Assembly: GCF_034479615.1 (NCBI RefSeq)
Contig: NZ_CP140255.1
Coordinates: 3,844,001-3,908,000 of the forward strand
Origin: Vreelandella neptunia
Lineage (GTDB): Bacteria; Pseudomonadota; Gammaproteobacteria; Pseudomonadales; Halomonadaceae
Reading direction: 5' to 3'
DNA length: 64,000 nucleotides
The translations under genes and the position numbers were made by a program. The notes under the pieces are model-generated. The model was not told the origin of the DNA and did not search any database. It worked only from the letters and a program-made list of their open reading frames with translations. Every line of letters begins with the position of its first letter. The stretch's first letter is position 1. Below, piece after piece: positions 34,722-42,577 of the stretch.

Positions 34722-35507
34722 GTGTCGCGGTCTGGATACTATGCCTGGGCCAACCGGGAGCCCAGCAAGAGAGCCACTGACAAGGCAGACTTGTTGTTGA
34801 AGATCAGGAAGATCTACGACAACAGTAAAGGCCGTTATGGTAGTCCTCGCGTTTACCAGACGCTGCGCCGAGAAGGCCTGGTGGTCGGAGAGAATCGGGT
34901 CGCGAAAATTATGCGGGAGTGGGGCATGAAGGCCCGCTCTGATCGTGTGTACCGCCGATTGAAGAAGCTCAGGAATGATCTGAAAACCCTGCCAAATTAT
35001 CGACTTGAGGCAGCGAGGCCGACTACGGAAAACCAGCAGTGGAGCAGTGACGTCACGTATATCAAGCTTGGCAAGAAGTACGTGTTCCTGGCGGTAGTGT
35101 TGGACCTGTACTCACGCCGCATCATCAGTTGGCGCTTGGGGGCGAGTCTGAGCGCAAACTTTGCCAGAGCAACGTTGCGGGAGGCCTTCACAAGCCGTAA
35201 GCCGGATTCTGGCCTGTTGTTCCATACGGATCGCGGCATCGAATACCGAGCTCATAAGACACAAGCGCTGCTGAAGCAGTACCAAGTAAAACACAGCATG
35301 AACCGACCTGGTCAGTGTACCGACAATGCCGAGGTTGAATCGTTCTTCAAGACCCTCAAGGGCGAATTGCTGCACGCCACCAGCTTCGTGACGATGCGCC
35401 AATTACGGAAACATATAAAAGCCTATATTGAGGGCTTTTATAATACCCAACGGCTGCACAGTGGCCTTGGTTACCGGACTCCGCTAGAGTTCGAAGGAAT
35501 CAACTGA
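34722..35507 (+). CDS. IS3-family transposase OrfB (catalytic part)
   Basis: A 261-residue integrase-type catalytic protein, shown from its first ATG; the open frame extends back to the frameshift site near 34623 (RFIWKHRRDYSVKALCRHL before the ATG). It has the HTH_21 region (YDNSKGRYGSPRVYQTL) and the DDE triad: Asp in WSSDVTYI, Asp in LFHTDRGIEY and Glu in DNAEVESFFKTLK. The end GLGYRTPLEFE is typical of the family. No damage is visible. Confidence 0.93.
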   Translation: MSRSGYYAWANREPSKRATDKADLLLKIRKIYDNSKGRYGSPRVYQTLRREGLVVGENRVAKIMREWGMKARSDRVYRRLKKLRNDLKTLPNYRLEAARPTTENQQWSSDVTYIKLGKKYVFLAVVLDLYSRRIISWRLGASLSANFARATLREAFTSRKPDSGLLFHTDRGIEYRAHKTQALLKQYQVKHSMNRPGQCTDNAEVESFFKTLKGELLHATSFVTMRQLRKHIKAYIEGFYNTQRLHSGLGYRTPLEFEGIN

Positions 35508-35522
35508 TGGGGCGTGTCCATT

Positions 35523-36485
35523 TTATTGGGGGAAGTCCAGGTCTTGAATGAATTGTAGAAGCGAGTCCGCCCCGCCAGTGCCGGTGAAGATGGATACAAA
35601 TATCTTCGCCCCAATCGTGATCCACATAATCATAGTGGTCACCCGTAAGGTATCCATAGATGCAGCAGATAAGTTTTTAAATGTCAGCTGTCTCTGAAAG
35701 GCCGCTGAAATCAACGCTCCAACAACACCCACTGCTGCTGCCTCGGTGGGTGTGGCAATACCGGCATAGATACTACCCAGCACGGATAAAACAATCAGTA
35801 CTGGTAGTATCAGAGCTTTAAGAGAACTCAACATCTCCCCTAGGCTTGTCTGTTCTCCAGACTGTCGAGGAGCTAGGTTTGGCTGAATAATTGCTCTCAG
35901 GATAATATAAAGAATATACAGCCCTGCCAGTATTACTCCTGGAACAATACCGGCAGCAAACATTTTGCCAACTGATATCTGGGCAGTAGAAGCATATACA
36001 ATCGTAATAATTGAGGGAGGGATCAGAATGCCTAATGTACCGCCTGCACAGATTGTGCCCAGTGCTAATCGCTGGTCATAACCGCGCTGCAGCATAGATG
36101 GCAATGCGAGGATGCCCATTGCCGCAACAGCCGCCCCAACAATGCCAGTCATCGCCGCCATCACCGTACAGATCGCTACGGTACCGACTGCCAATCCTCC
36201 CGGCAAACGTCGGAACCAAAGTTCCATTGCACGATATAACGCTTCAATAATACCTGAACGCTGAAGCACGCTTGCCATCAGCACATAGAGTGGGATAGCC
36301 AGCAGGATGTCTGATGTCATTGCATCAAAGGTTTGGAGAACGGTCAGCACTAGTGCATCAGCTCCCCACAGTATGACTGTGAATAAAATTGCCAAAAATG
36401 CCAGTACAAACGCTAAAGGCATCCCGCTGAGCAACAATACCAACAGTGAGACAAACATCATTGAAAGGACAAGAGTAGAACTCAT
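35523..36485 (-). pseudogene. N-terminal part of TRAP large permease, cut off by IS3 element
   Basis: The frame encodes 315 genuine residues of a DctM protein (GMPLAFVLAFLAI; PLYVLMASVLQRSGI; GGTLGILIPPSIITIVYA) and then five residues from the insertion sequence before a stop. The second half-barrel with its TPPF hairpin is on the other fragment, so the transporter cannot work. The start at 36485 overlaps the DctQ stop by 4 bp. Confidence 0.9.
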
Positions 36486-37018
36486 GCTTTCACCTCTTGA
36501 CCTTGAATACGCTTAACTGCCCAAATAATTTCAGCCAGCGCTTGCATGAGAAGCAATAAAAAAGCGATCGGAATAAGCGCTTTCACCGGCCAGACGGGGG
36601 GATTCCAAGAGGTAAATGAAGTTTCACCACTTGCGTAGGCATTCAGCGCTATAGGTAGGCTCTGATCTATAAAAATCACCGTTACTACAACAATCAACGC
36701 ATATGTTAGACAGTCTACTAAGCCTGCCAATTTAAACGGCAGTTTACGGTAAAGTATGTCAACGTTGACGTGCCCAGCAGTATGTAGAATATAAGGACCA
36801 GCCAGTAAGAAGTAAGGGCCAAATAATAGTGTTGCAAGCTCCATAGCCCAGGTAGTGGGTGCATTGAAAAAATAGCGCGACACTACTTCATAGCTGATGA
36901 CGGTCACCATAATGAAGACAAAAGCCGATACAATCGTGGCCACCCAACGGTTAAGAGCCGTTATTAGGCGGCAGTAGCCAAGCAGAACAGCCATAATTGA
37001 ACCTCGATGGGAAGGCAA
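36482..37018 (-). CDS. TRAP transporter small permease (DctQ)
   Basis: A 178-residue protein with four predicted helices and the DctQ features YEVVSRYFFNAPTTWAMELA after helix 1 and HTAGHVNVDILY before helix 3. It lies 48 bases after the binding-protein gene and overlaps the large permease. Because the large permease is broken, it has no partner here. Confidence 0.85.
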   Translation of the reverse strand: MPSHRGSIMAVLLGYCRLITALNRWVATIVSAFVFIMVTVISYEVVSRYFFNAPTTWAMELATLLFGPYFLLAGPYILHTAGHVNVDILYRKLPFKLAGLVDCLTYALIVVVTVIFIDQSLPIALNAYASGETSFTSWNPPVWPVKALIPIAFLLLLMQALAEIIWAVKRIQGQEVKA

Positions 37019-37066
37019 TCCGGCCTATTACCGGATTGCCATCGCGCAAAACCGTAGAGTAGGAAC

Positions 37067-38122
37067 TCAGTCAATCAAGCCAAGTTCTTGCATGAATTCG
37101 ATTTGGCTATTGAGAATTTCGTTAGCCAATTCGTCATCTCCAGCCGCTCTCCTCCATGCATTCATCGCGGTCGGGCGCCCTTCTGCAATGAGATCGGGGC
37201 TCAAATGGGTGATCTGTACGCCTTGCGCTTCGAACTCTTCGAGAGCAACAGTATCCTGGGCAAGGATGTGCTGCCGTAAAGAAGACGAAATCTCACGGGC
37301 AGCCACTTCCAAGGCCGCTTTGTAAGAGTCAGGTAAACTATCGTAAGCCGCTTGGTTCGCTACATAACTGGTAGCTGTCGTGGGTTGGTGAAAGCCAGGT
37401 ACAGCTATATATCCGGCCACTTCTCCCAAGCCTGCTTCAAAATTAGCGGTCAGGTCGCCGCGATCGGCAAGGTCAATGACCCCTTTCTCAAGTGCTTGAT
37501 ACACCTCTGCCGTAGGCAACCCTGTCGTAGACACACCAAATTCGCTCATCACCGTGCTGGCCAAGCCAACGAAACGCCCTTTTTTGCCATCCAGATCATC
37601 CAGAGATTCGATAGGAAATTTAGAATGGATGGGTTCTTGCCCATAAACCGTAGGTGCAATGTAGTAGAGCCCAGCTGACGCGTAGGCCTGACGAGCCAGC
37701 TCAATTCCCCCTTTCTCATAGAACCAAGCTTCGTACTGGTCAGACTCAGGAAAACCAAACGGTACTGTGCTGGTGAAAGCGAAAGCAGGTATAGAACCTG
37801 CTTCATAGCCGTCAAATGTCTTCATCATCTGGAAGGCACCTGCACGTACAGCTTCAAATGCTTGGGCTGATGGCGCTAATTGACCACCGGCGAACAATCG
37901 AATTTCAAATTTACCATCAGTTAATTCGGATACCCGCTCTACAAATTTTTCTTCGTATTCATAGGGCGTTGTCCCCGCATCCCAAAGCGCCTGCATTCGC
38001 CAGTTTACGCTGGGCAGCTCCTCGGCAATAGCTACAGAAGGAGCCACACAGGCCGTCATAGCGGACACAGCTGCGATGGTTTTAAAAAAGAACCAGCTTT
38101 TATTTATGGTTGTTAAGTTCAC
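37067..38122 (-). CDS. TRAP transporter periplasmic binding protein (DctP), probably mevalonate
   Basis: A 351-residue secreted DctP protein with a signal peptide ending near APSVAIA. The mature part begins EELPSVNWRMQALWDAG; the conserved substrate region is KKGRFVGLASTVMSEFG and TAEVYQALEKGVIDLADRG. I choose GTG 38122, which has GGAGAG six bases upstream; an ATG at 38134 lacks a signal. The ligand is inferred from the mvaA gene in the same operon and is not shown by the sequence. Confidence 0.82.
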   Translation of the reverse strand: MNLTTINKSWFFFKTIAAVSAMTACVAPSVAIAEELPSVNWRMQALWDAGTTPYEYEEKFVERVSELTDGKFEIRLFAGGQLAPSAQAFEAVRAGAFQMMKTFDGYEAGSIPAFAFTSTVPFGFPESDQYEAWFYEKGGIELARQAYASAGLYYIAPTVYGQEPIHSKFPIESLDDLDGKKGRFVGLASTVMSEFGVSTTGLPTAEVYQALEKGVIDLADRGDLTANFEAGLGEVAGYIAVPGFHQPTTATSYVANQAAYDSLPDSYKAALEVAAREISSSLRQHILAQDTVALEEFEAQGVQITHLSPDLIAEGRPTAMNAWRRAAGDDELANEILNSQIEFMQELGLID

Positions 38123-38244
38123 GATGCTCTCCATGGTGAATGGCAGTGCTATTAGCGCTAACTAGAGACTGCTGCATCACCGATTATTGTTAGAAATAAA
38201 GCACACTCTTATCTTAAGTTAGGGTGATAGAGAAGACTGGACAA

Positions 38245-38299
38245 GGTACAATATTCAAAATTGACCCATGTACTGCACCCTTTCCTTAGTGGGTACAAT
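38245..38299. promoter_or_regulatory. Direct repeats GGTACAAT, candidate MocR sites
   Basis: GGTACAAT occurs at 38245-38252 and 38292-38299, 47 bp apart, in the gap between the TRAP operon and the divergent MocR gene. MocR regulators often bind direct repeats between divergent genes. The right copy lies 11 bases before ATG 38310, which argues for that start. Confidence 0.4.
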
Positions 38300-38309
38300 T
38301 GAGCCTTTT

Positions 38310-39692
38310 ATGAAGCAAAAACCACCTCGAGCACAACAAGTCGCCAATACAGTTATTGAGCGCATTGAGCAGGGACAGCTAACGGCGGGGACAAGGTTGC
38401 CCTCCATTCGCAATGCGACCCTGAGCTTTGGGGTTTCAAAAAATACTATAATTGATGCTTACGACCGCTTAGTCGCGACCGGATATATCAGCCCTCGGCG
38501 CGGTTCAGGCTTTTATGTGGAAGCAACCAGACCAGCTCACCCAGCTATCAAGCCTGAACATTTTACTGAAGCGGTCGACTTGGTTTCTCTATTAAGAGAA
38601 CAATTGAATCAGCATTATGAAGTCAGAGCCGGAGATGGACGCCTGCCGGCAAGTTGGATGGAGAGCTCGGACATACGCCGCTATTTCAAACGCAGCAATC
38701 AGGATAATGACGCCAGAGATGAGTTCGAATACGGCAACCCTCAGGGATTGATCGGCCTGCGAGAAGATATCGCCAGAACGTTAAACGATCGTGCAATTAG
38801 TGTTCATCCAAATCAAATATTGATGACGTTCGGTGCCAACCATGCACTCGACCTGATTGTTAGGCATTTTGTAGAACCCGGTGAAGTGGTGCTAGTTGAA
38901 AGCCCTGGTTATTACCCAATGTTTGGTAAATTACGCCTACAGCGTGCCAAAACCATCGGCATCACTAGAGGGCCTCAAGGACTGGATCTCGATATGCTGG
39001 AACAGAGTATCCGGGAATACCGGCCAAGGCTTTTGTTTGTTCAGCCTATGGCTCATAACCCTACCGGCACATCCATGTCTCTCCAGAATATGCATGCCTT
39101 ATTACGTATCGCCGAACAGCATGATCTAACCATCATTGAAGACGACCCTTTTGGTGATATTCTCCCCCGATCAACGCCTCACCTTGCTTCGCTCGATGGC
39201 CTTAACCGAGTCATATACGTTGGCACTTTTTCCAAAACGCTATCTGCCAGTATGCGTTGTGGCTACATTGCAGCTAATCAGACGCTGGTTCGGTCACTGA
39301 TTGATATTAAAATGCTCACGGTGGTTACCAGTTCAAGCATTATTGAAAGGATGATCCATGAAATGATCATTCATGGTCGCTATCGTCGCCAAATGACTCG
39401 TTTACGCGAGAGAGTGCCCAAGGCTAGCGCAGCAGCGATCTCCTCGTTGAAAAATATTGGTTTCAACCAAATTCAGCCACCCACCGGAAGTTACTACATT
39501 TGGTGCCCTTTACCAAAAAGCGTAGACGGCCTTGAGCTAGCAAAAAAAGCGTCTGCACAGGGGATTTTCCTAGCACCTGGAAATTTGTTTACTTTAGGCA
39601 ATGACGAGTCAGGATCTGCTCTTCGGATCAATATTGCTCTTGCGAATCACCCTTTATTACTCAACTTTCTAAAGGAAGAAGCACTGAGCTAG
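38310..39692 (+). CDS. MocR-type regulator (GntR domain fused to aminotransferase-like domain)
   Basis: A 460-residue regulator. Residues 1-75 form a GntR winged helix (TRLPSIRNATLSFGVSKNTIIDAY; the wing SPRRGSGFYV). The rest is a fold type I aminotransferase-like domain with PMAHNPTGTSM near 260, EDDPFGDI near 290 and GTFSKTLSASMRCGY, whose Lys is the PLP site. Such proteins sense amino compounds or PLP-related ligands, so its link to mevalonate is only positional: it is divergent from the TRAP-mvaA operon. An ATG at 38268 is possible but overlaps the repeats. Confidence 0.85.
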   Translation: MKQKPPRAQQVANTVIERIEQGQLTAGTRLPSIRNATLSFGVSKNTIIDAYDRLVATGYISPRRGSGFYVEATRPAHPAIKPEHFTEAVDLVSLLREQLNQHYEVRAGDGRLPASWMESSDIRRYFKRSNQDNDARDEFEYGNPQGLIGLREDIARTLNDRAISVHPNQILMTFGANHALDLIVRHFVEPGEVVLVESPGYYPMFGKLRLQRAKTIGITRGPQGLDLDMLEQSIREYRPRLLFVQPMAHNPTGTSMSLQNMHALLRIAEQHDLTIIEDDPFGDILPRSTPHLASLDGLNRVIYVGTFSKTLSASMRCGYIAANQTLVRSLIDIKMLTVVTSSSIIERMIHEMIIHGRYRRQMTRLRERVPKASAAAISSLKNIGFNQIQPPTGSYYIWCPLPKSVDGLELAKKASAQGIFLAPGNLFTLGNDESGSALRINIALANHPLLLNFLKEEALS

Positions 39693-39823
39693 CCGGTTAA
39701 AACCAATGCATCTATTGCATTGACACTAACTTTCAAAAGCGCGGCGACAGCGCAACCTCCATACACGTCGCCACGCACACTTGTTGCTACATCAAGCGGC
39801 AGCCTGGAAAATATGCCACTCAT

Positions 39824-40345
39824 TCAACCATGCTGACCTCGGCCTGGGATGACCAGGTTGGCGAAGTTGCAGGGCTTGTGGCGGCTATCTAACTGCTCAG
39901 CCAGTATGCCATCCCAGCCGGTGCGGCAAGCGCCGGTTGAGCCGGGCAGGCAGAACACGACCGTGGCATTGGCTAGGCCACCGAGGCAGCGGCTTTGAAT
40001 AGTGGAGCTGCCGATTTCCTCACCGCTTAGCTGACGAAAGCGTTCGCCAAAGCCTTCGATGCGCTTATCCAGCAGCACCGAGATGGCTTCAGGGGTAGAG
40101 TCACGCCCAGTGAAGCCAGTGCCTCCGGTGGTGATGACTACCTGCACATCCGCCTCGGAGATCCAGTTCGCGACCACCGCGCGAATACGATAGACATCGT
40201 CAGGCACGATGCGCTTTTCAGCGAGAGTGTGACCGGCGTTGGTTAGCCGCTCGACCAGGGCTTGACCGCTACGATCCGTCTCTTCCGTGCGGGTATCCGA
40301 GACCGTGAGTACGGCTATGTTGAGGGGCACCATTGGCTCACTCAT
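39824..40345 (-). CDS. moaB: Molybdenum cofactor biosynthesis protein MoaB
   Basis: A 173-residue MoaB/Mog-family protein that adenylylates or binds molybdopterin. Motifs: IAVLTVSDTRTEETDRSG at the start, VITTGGTGFTGRDSTPEA near residue 80 (molybdopterin-binding), and FCLPGSTGACRTGWD near 130. I choose ATG 40345, eight bases after AAGGG; GTG 40354 is open further up. Its last codons form the 34-bp repeat shared with the moeA start. Confidence 0.88.
   Translation of the reverse strand: MSEPMVPLNIAVLTVSDTRTEETDRSGQALVERLTNAGHTLAEKRIVPDDVYRIRAVVANWISEADVQVVITTGGTGFTGRDSTPEAISVLLDKRIEGFGERFRQLSGEEIGSSTIQSRCLGGLANATVVFCLPGSTGACRTGWDGILAEQLDSRHKPCNFANLVIPGRGQHG
39828..39861. repeat. 34-bp direct repeat, right copy, island boundary at moaB
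   Basis: Exact copy of 32396-32429. Here it forms the true 3' end of moaB (stop codon at 39824-39826 just outside). The sequence left of it belongs to the island and has no moeA. Confidence 0.9.
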
Positions 40346-40350
40346 CGACA

Positions 40351-40683
40351 TCACCCTTGTTTGGCTGCTTTCTTTTTGGCGTGGTGTGCTTCCCAGGCCG
40401 CCATTTGCTCAGGCGTAGCGGGCGGCTGATAAAGCTCCTTCCACTCGCTGTAAGGCATACCGTAAACGTACTCACGTGCCTCTTCGTAGTTGAGGTTTTC
40501 ATCCCGCGCTTCAGCGGCACTCACCAGCCATTTAGATAAACAGTTACGGCAAAAGTCCGCCAGGATCATCAGATCGATATTCTGGACATCTTTGTTATCG
40601 TCCAGATGCTGTAGCAAGCGGCGAAACGCGGCGGCTTCAAGCTCGGTGCGCGTGGTTGGGTCTAACTCATCAAACGCTGACAT
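40351..40683 (-). CDS. DUF1244 protein
   Basis: A 110-residue soluble protein with the DUF1244 pattern: AAAFRRLLQHLDDNKDVQNIDLM, the cysteine pair in FCRNCLSKW, and EAREYVYGMPYSEWKELYQ. The C-terminal tail is Ala/Lys-rich. Function is unknown. ATG 40683 is preceded by GAGAGG; moaB follows five bases after the stop. Confidence 0.82.
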   Translation of the reverse strand: MSAFDELDPTTRTELEAAAFRRLLQHLDDNKDVQNIDLMILADFCRNCLSKWLVSAAEARDENLNYEEAREYVYGMPYSEWKELYQPPATPEQMAAWEAHHAKKKAAKQG

Positions 40684-40738
40684 AACCGTTCCTCTCATAC
40701 ATGGCTTGGGTTATTTAATAATTTAAGGTGAAGCATAA

Positions 40739-40766
40739 CAAAAGACACCGCCGAAAGGCGGTGTCT
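40739..40766 (-). terminator. Rho-independent terminator of the formate dehydrogenase operon
   Basis: AGACACCGCC (40743-40752) pairs exactly with GGCGGTGTCT (40757-40766) around GAAA (TTTC on the transcribed minus strand); on the minus strand it is followed by TTTTG. It lies 20 bases after the stop of the cytochrome b subunit gene. Confidence 0.85.
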
Positions 40767-40786
40767 TAGCGACCATTAAATGCTTA

Positions 40787-41887
40787 TTAACTGGTTCGCG
40801 TTGCCGACGGCTCATTGCTGCCGCCAGATGACTTGCGGGCCGCCACCTCTTGTTCCGATAGCGTTTGGTCTTTGACCTCTTCGTACCAAAGATTATGGTG
40901 CTCTTTGGCCCAGGTCTCATCCACATAGCCCGTGGTCATACCTTCTAGCGCGCCTTCGGTACCCAACGTGCCGATATAGATATGTCCGAGGGAAACCGCC
41001 GTAAGCCCCAATGCGCCAACTGCGTGGATAATATTGGCCCACTGCATGGTGTCACGGCCCTGGTCGAAGTTGGGGAAGTCGAGCACGAAGCCACTGGCAA
41101 CCACTAAGATTCCCACCGTCGCTAACAGCCAGTACCAGGCTTTTTCACCACCGTTGGCAAAACCAGCATCCACATGCTTTTTGCCAATCATACCGCCGCC
41201 TTTCTTGAACCATACCCAGTCGTGCTTTTTAGGAATATTGTCTTTGATCAAGCTGACCAGCAGGATCACCAGCAGAATGCCAAAGATCGGCCCCAGGTAG
41301 TTATGCAGCACTTTTGTCGCCGCAATCATCCAGGCCCAAATCCCATCGCCAAACAGTGGACGGAACACGAATTTACCGAACAGCAGCGTCATCCCGGTCA
41401 GCGCCAGAATGATAAACAGCGTTGCTACCGTCCAGTGCAGCGCGCGTTTCATCAGCGTCCAACGCAAGAGCAGGCGGCCCGTGCGCGGCGCCTCAAGCTC
41501 TTTACGCCCGACAATGAAGTAGAACAGCGCGATCAGCGCCGCCATGCCAAATACCGCGATCAAACCAAACGGCGATACCCAGCGGTTACGAATCTCCCGC
41601 CAGGTTTCACCGCTTGAATTGATCAGGCTGTAGTTACTGTCAGCGCGTGAATCACGGTAATTTGGCCCGGTTTCTCCACTACGTACCTGGCGCCACTGGT
41701 CGGCGGTAATGCCGGGGGCTGCAGTGGTCATCTCGCGATCAGGATCCGCTTGGGCAACGGCCACTTGCGTGAAACCGAGGCTTAGCACCAGAGCAAGCGC
41801 CACCAACATAAAGCGCCAAATACCCAGGGCGAGCCCTTTACCTGAGCGCGGCACCCCACCGGGTGCCTGTGCAGTCAACAGGTTCAT
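40787..41887 (-). CDS. fdhC: Formate dehydrogenase cytochrome b556 subunit (gamma)
   Basis: A 366-residue membrane subunit that passes electrons from the Fe-S subunit to quinone. It has an N-terminal signal-like helix (residues 24-47), a periplasmic segment and then four membrane helices: the first near 112-130, and the b-type core beginning KRALHWTVATLFIILALTGM, with haem-ligand histidines in ALHW, LHNYLGP and AIHAVGALG-type positions (NIIHAVGALG). It is longer than E. coli FdnI (about 217) because of the N-terminal extension, as in the FdhABC type. AAGGAGG precedes the ATG. Confidence 0.9.
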   Translation of the reverse strand: MNLLTAQAPGGVPRSGKGLALGIWRFMLVALALVLSLGFTQVAVAQADPDREMTTAAPGITADQWRQVRSGETGPNYRDSRADSNYSLINSSGETWREIRNRWVSPFGLIAVFGMAALIALFYFIVGRKELEAPRTGRLLLRWTLMKRALHWTVATLFIILALTGMTLLFGKFVFRPLFGDGIWAWMIAATKVLHNYLGPIFGILLVILLVSLIKDNIPKKHDWVWFKKGGGMIGKKHVDAGFANGGEKAWYWLLATVGILVVASGFVLDFPNFDQGRDTMQWANIIHAVGALGLTAVSLGHIYIGTLGTEGALEGMTTGYVDETWAKEHHNLWYEEVKDQTLSEQEVAARKSSGGSNEPSATRTS

Positions 41888-41898
41888 GACACGCCTCC

Positions 41899-42513
41899 TT
41901 ACCCTTTATGGGCAGCATCATAGGCTAGGTTGTCGGCACTGGCCTGAGGGTTATTAGACCAGGCGCCATCTTTGTGCCCGCGATGAACCACGCGCTGACG
42001 GAAGATATCGGCCACATCTTGCGCATCACCGGCAAGCAGCGCTTTGGTGGAGCACATCTCAGCACACAGCGGCAGCTTACCTTCGGCAATGCGGTTGGAG
42101 CCGTACTTCTCGTACTCCTCTTCTTTGCTTTCGGCAGGGCCACCCGCGCAGAAGGTGCATTTGTCCATCTTGCCGCGCTCACCAAAGGCATCCTGCTGGG
42201 GAAACTGCGGGGCGCCAAACGGGCAGGCGTAGAGGCAATAGCCACAGCCGATGCAGAGGTCTTTGTCGTGCAGCACGATGCCGTCATCGGTTTTGTAGAA
42301 GCAGTCGGTGGGGCACACCGCCATGCAAGGGGCGTCATCGCAATGCATGCAGGCCACTGAGATAGACATTTCACTGGCTTCACCGTCATTGAGCGTGACC
42401 ACGCGGCGGCGCTGAATGCCCCACTCGACATCGTTGGCATTTTTACAGGCGGTGACGCAGCCGTTGCACTCAATGCAGCGTTCGGCGTCACACATAAATT
42501 TCATTTGAGCCAT
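41899..42513 (-). CDS. fdhB: Formate dehydrogenase iron-sulfur subunit (beta)
   Basis: A 204-residue electron-transfer subunit with four [4Fe-4S] cysteine groups: CIECNGCVTAC near residue 15, CMHCDDAPCMAVCP near 57, CIGCGYCLYACPFGAP near 90 and CTFCAGG near 119. It lacks the C-terminal membrane helix of FdnH, fitting the soluble FDH3 type anchored by the cytochrome. GAGGAG lies seven bases before the ATG. A strong hairpin separates it from fdhA. Confidence 0.92.
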   Translation of the reverse strand: MAQMKFMCDAERCIECNGCVTACKNANDVEWGIQRRRVVTLNDGEASEMSISVACMHCDDAPCMAVCPTDCFYKTDDGIVLHDKDLCIGCGYCLYACPFGAPQFPQQDAFGERGKMDKCTFCAGGPAESKEEEYEKYGSNRIAEGKLPLCAEMCSTKALLAGDAQDVADIFRQRVVHRGHKDGAWSNNPQASADNLAYDAAHKG

Positions 42514-42527
42514 GGTGTTCTCCTCAT

Positions 42528-42555
42528 GACGGTGCGGGATGGCTCCCGCACCGTC
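42528..42555 (-). promoter_or_regulatory. Perfect 12-bp hairpin between fdhA and fdhB
   Basis: GACGGTGCGGGA (42528-42539) pairs exactly with TCCCGCACCGTC (42544-42555) around TGGC. No T-run follows on the minus strand; the fdhB ribosome-binding site is a few bases away. It probably stabilises or processes the mRNA, or shifts the subunit ratio. Confidence 0.6.
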
Positions 42556-42577
42556 GTGCTGTCAGGTCGGTCGGGGC

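Larger units (their letters stand above)
34270..35539 (+). mobile_element. Complete IS3-family insertion sequence, 1270 bp
   Basis: The ends are inverted repeats of about 28 bp: TGGACTTCCCCCA at 34270 onward and the same 13 bases read leftward from 35539, with further matches ending GGACACGC. A 3-bp target duplication GGT flanks it (34267-34269 and 35540-35542). It carries orfA and orfB in the -1 relation. Both frames and all DDE residues are intact, so it may still be able to move. It sits antisense within the TRAP large permease gene. Confidence 0.95.
32430..39827. mobile_element. Inserted island with mevalonate-type genes between moaB and moeA
   Basis: The segment between the two 34-bp repeats carries an HMG-CoA reductase, a TRAP transporter and a MocR regulator, and is visibly richer in A and T than its surroundings. 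It separates moeA from moaB, whose junction is duplicated at both ends, so both flanking genes stay whole. No integrase or relaxase is inside, so the mechanism is unknown. The IS3 element within arrived later, since it splits an island gene. Confidence 0.7.

Noticed and set aside
38261..38299. TTGACC and TACAAT as a sigma-70 promoter for the MocR gene
   Set aside because: They are 27 bases apart, too far for a -35/-10 pair.
39705..39721. AATGCA-TCTAT-TGCATT as terminator of the MocR gene
   Set aside because: The stem has only six AT-rich pairs and no T-run follows.
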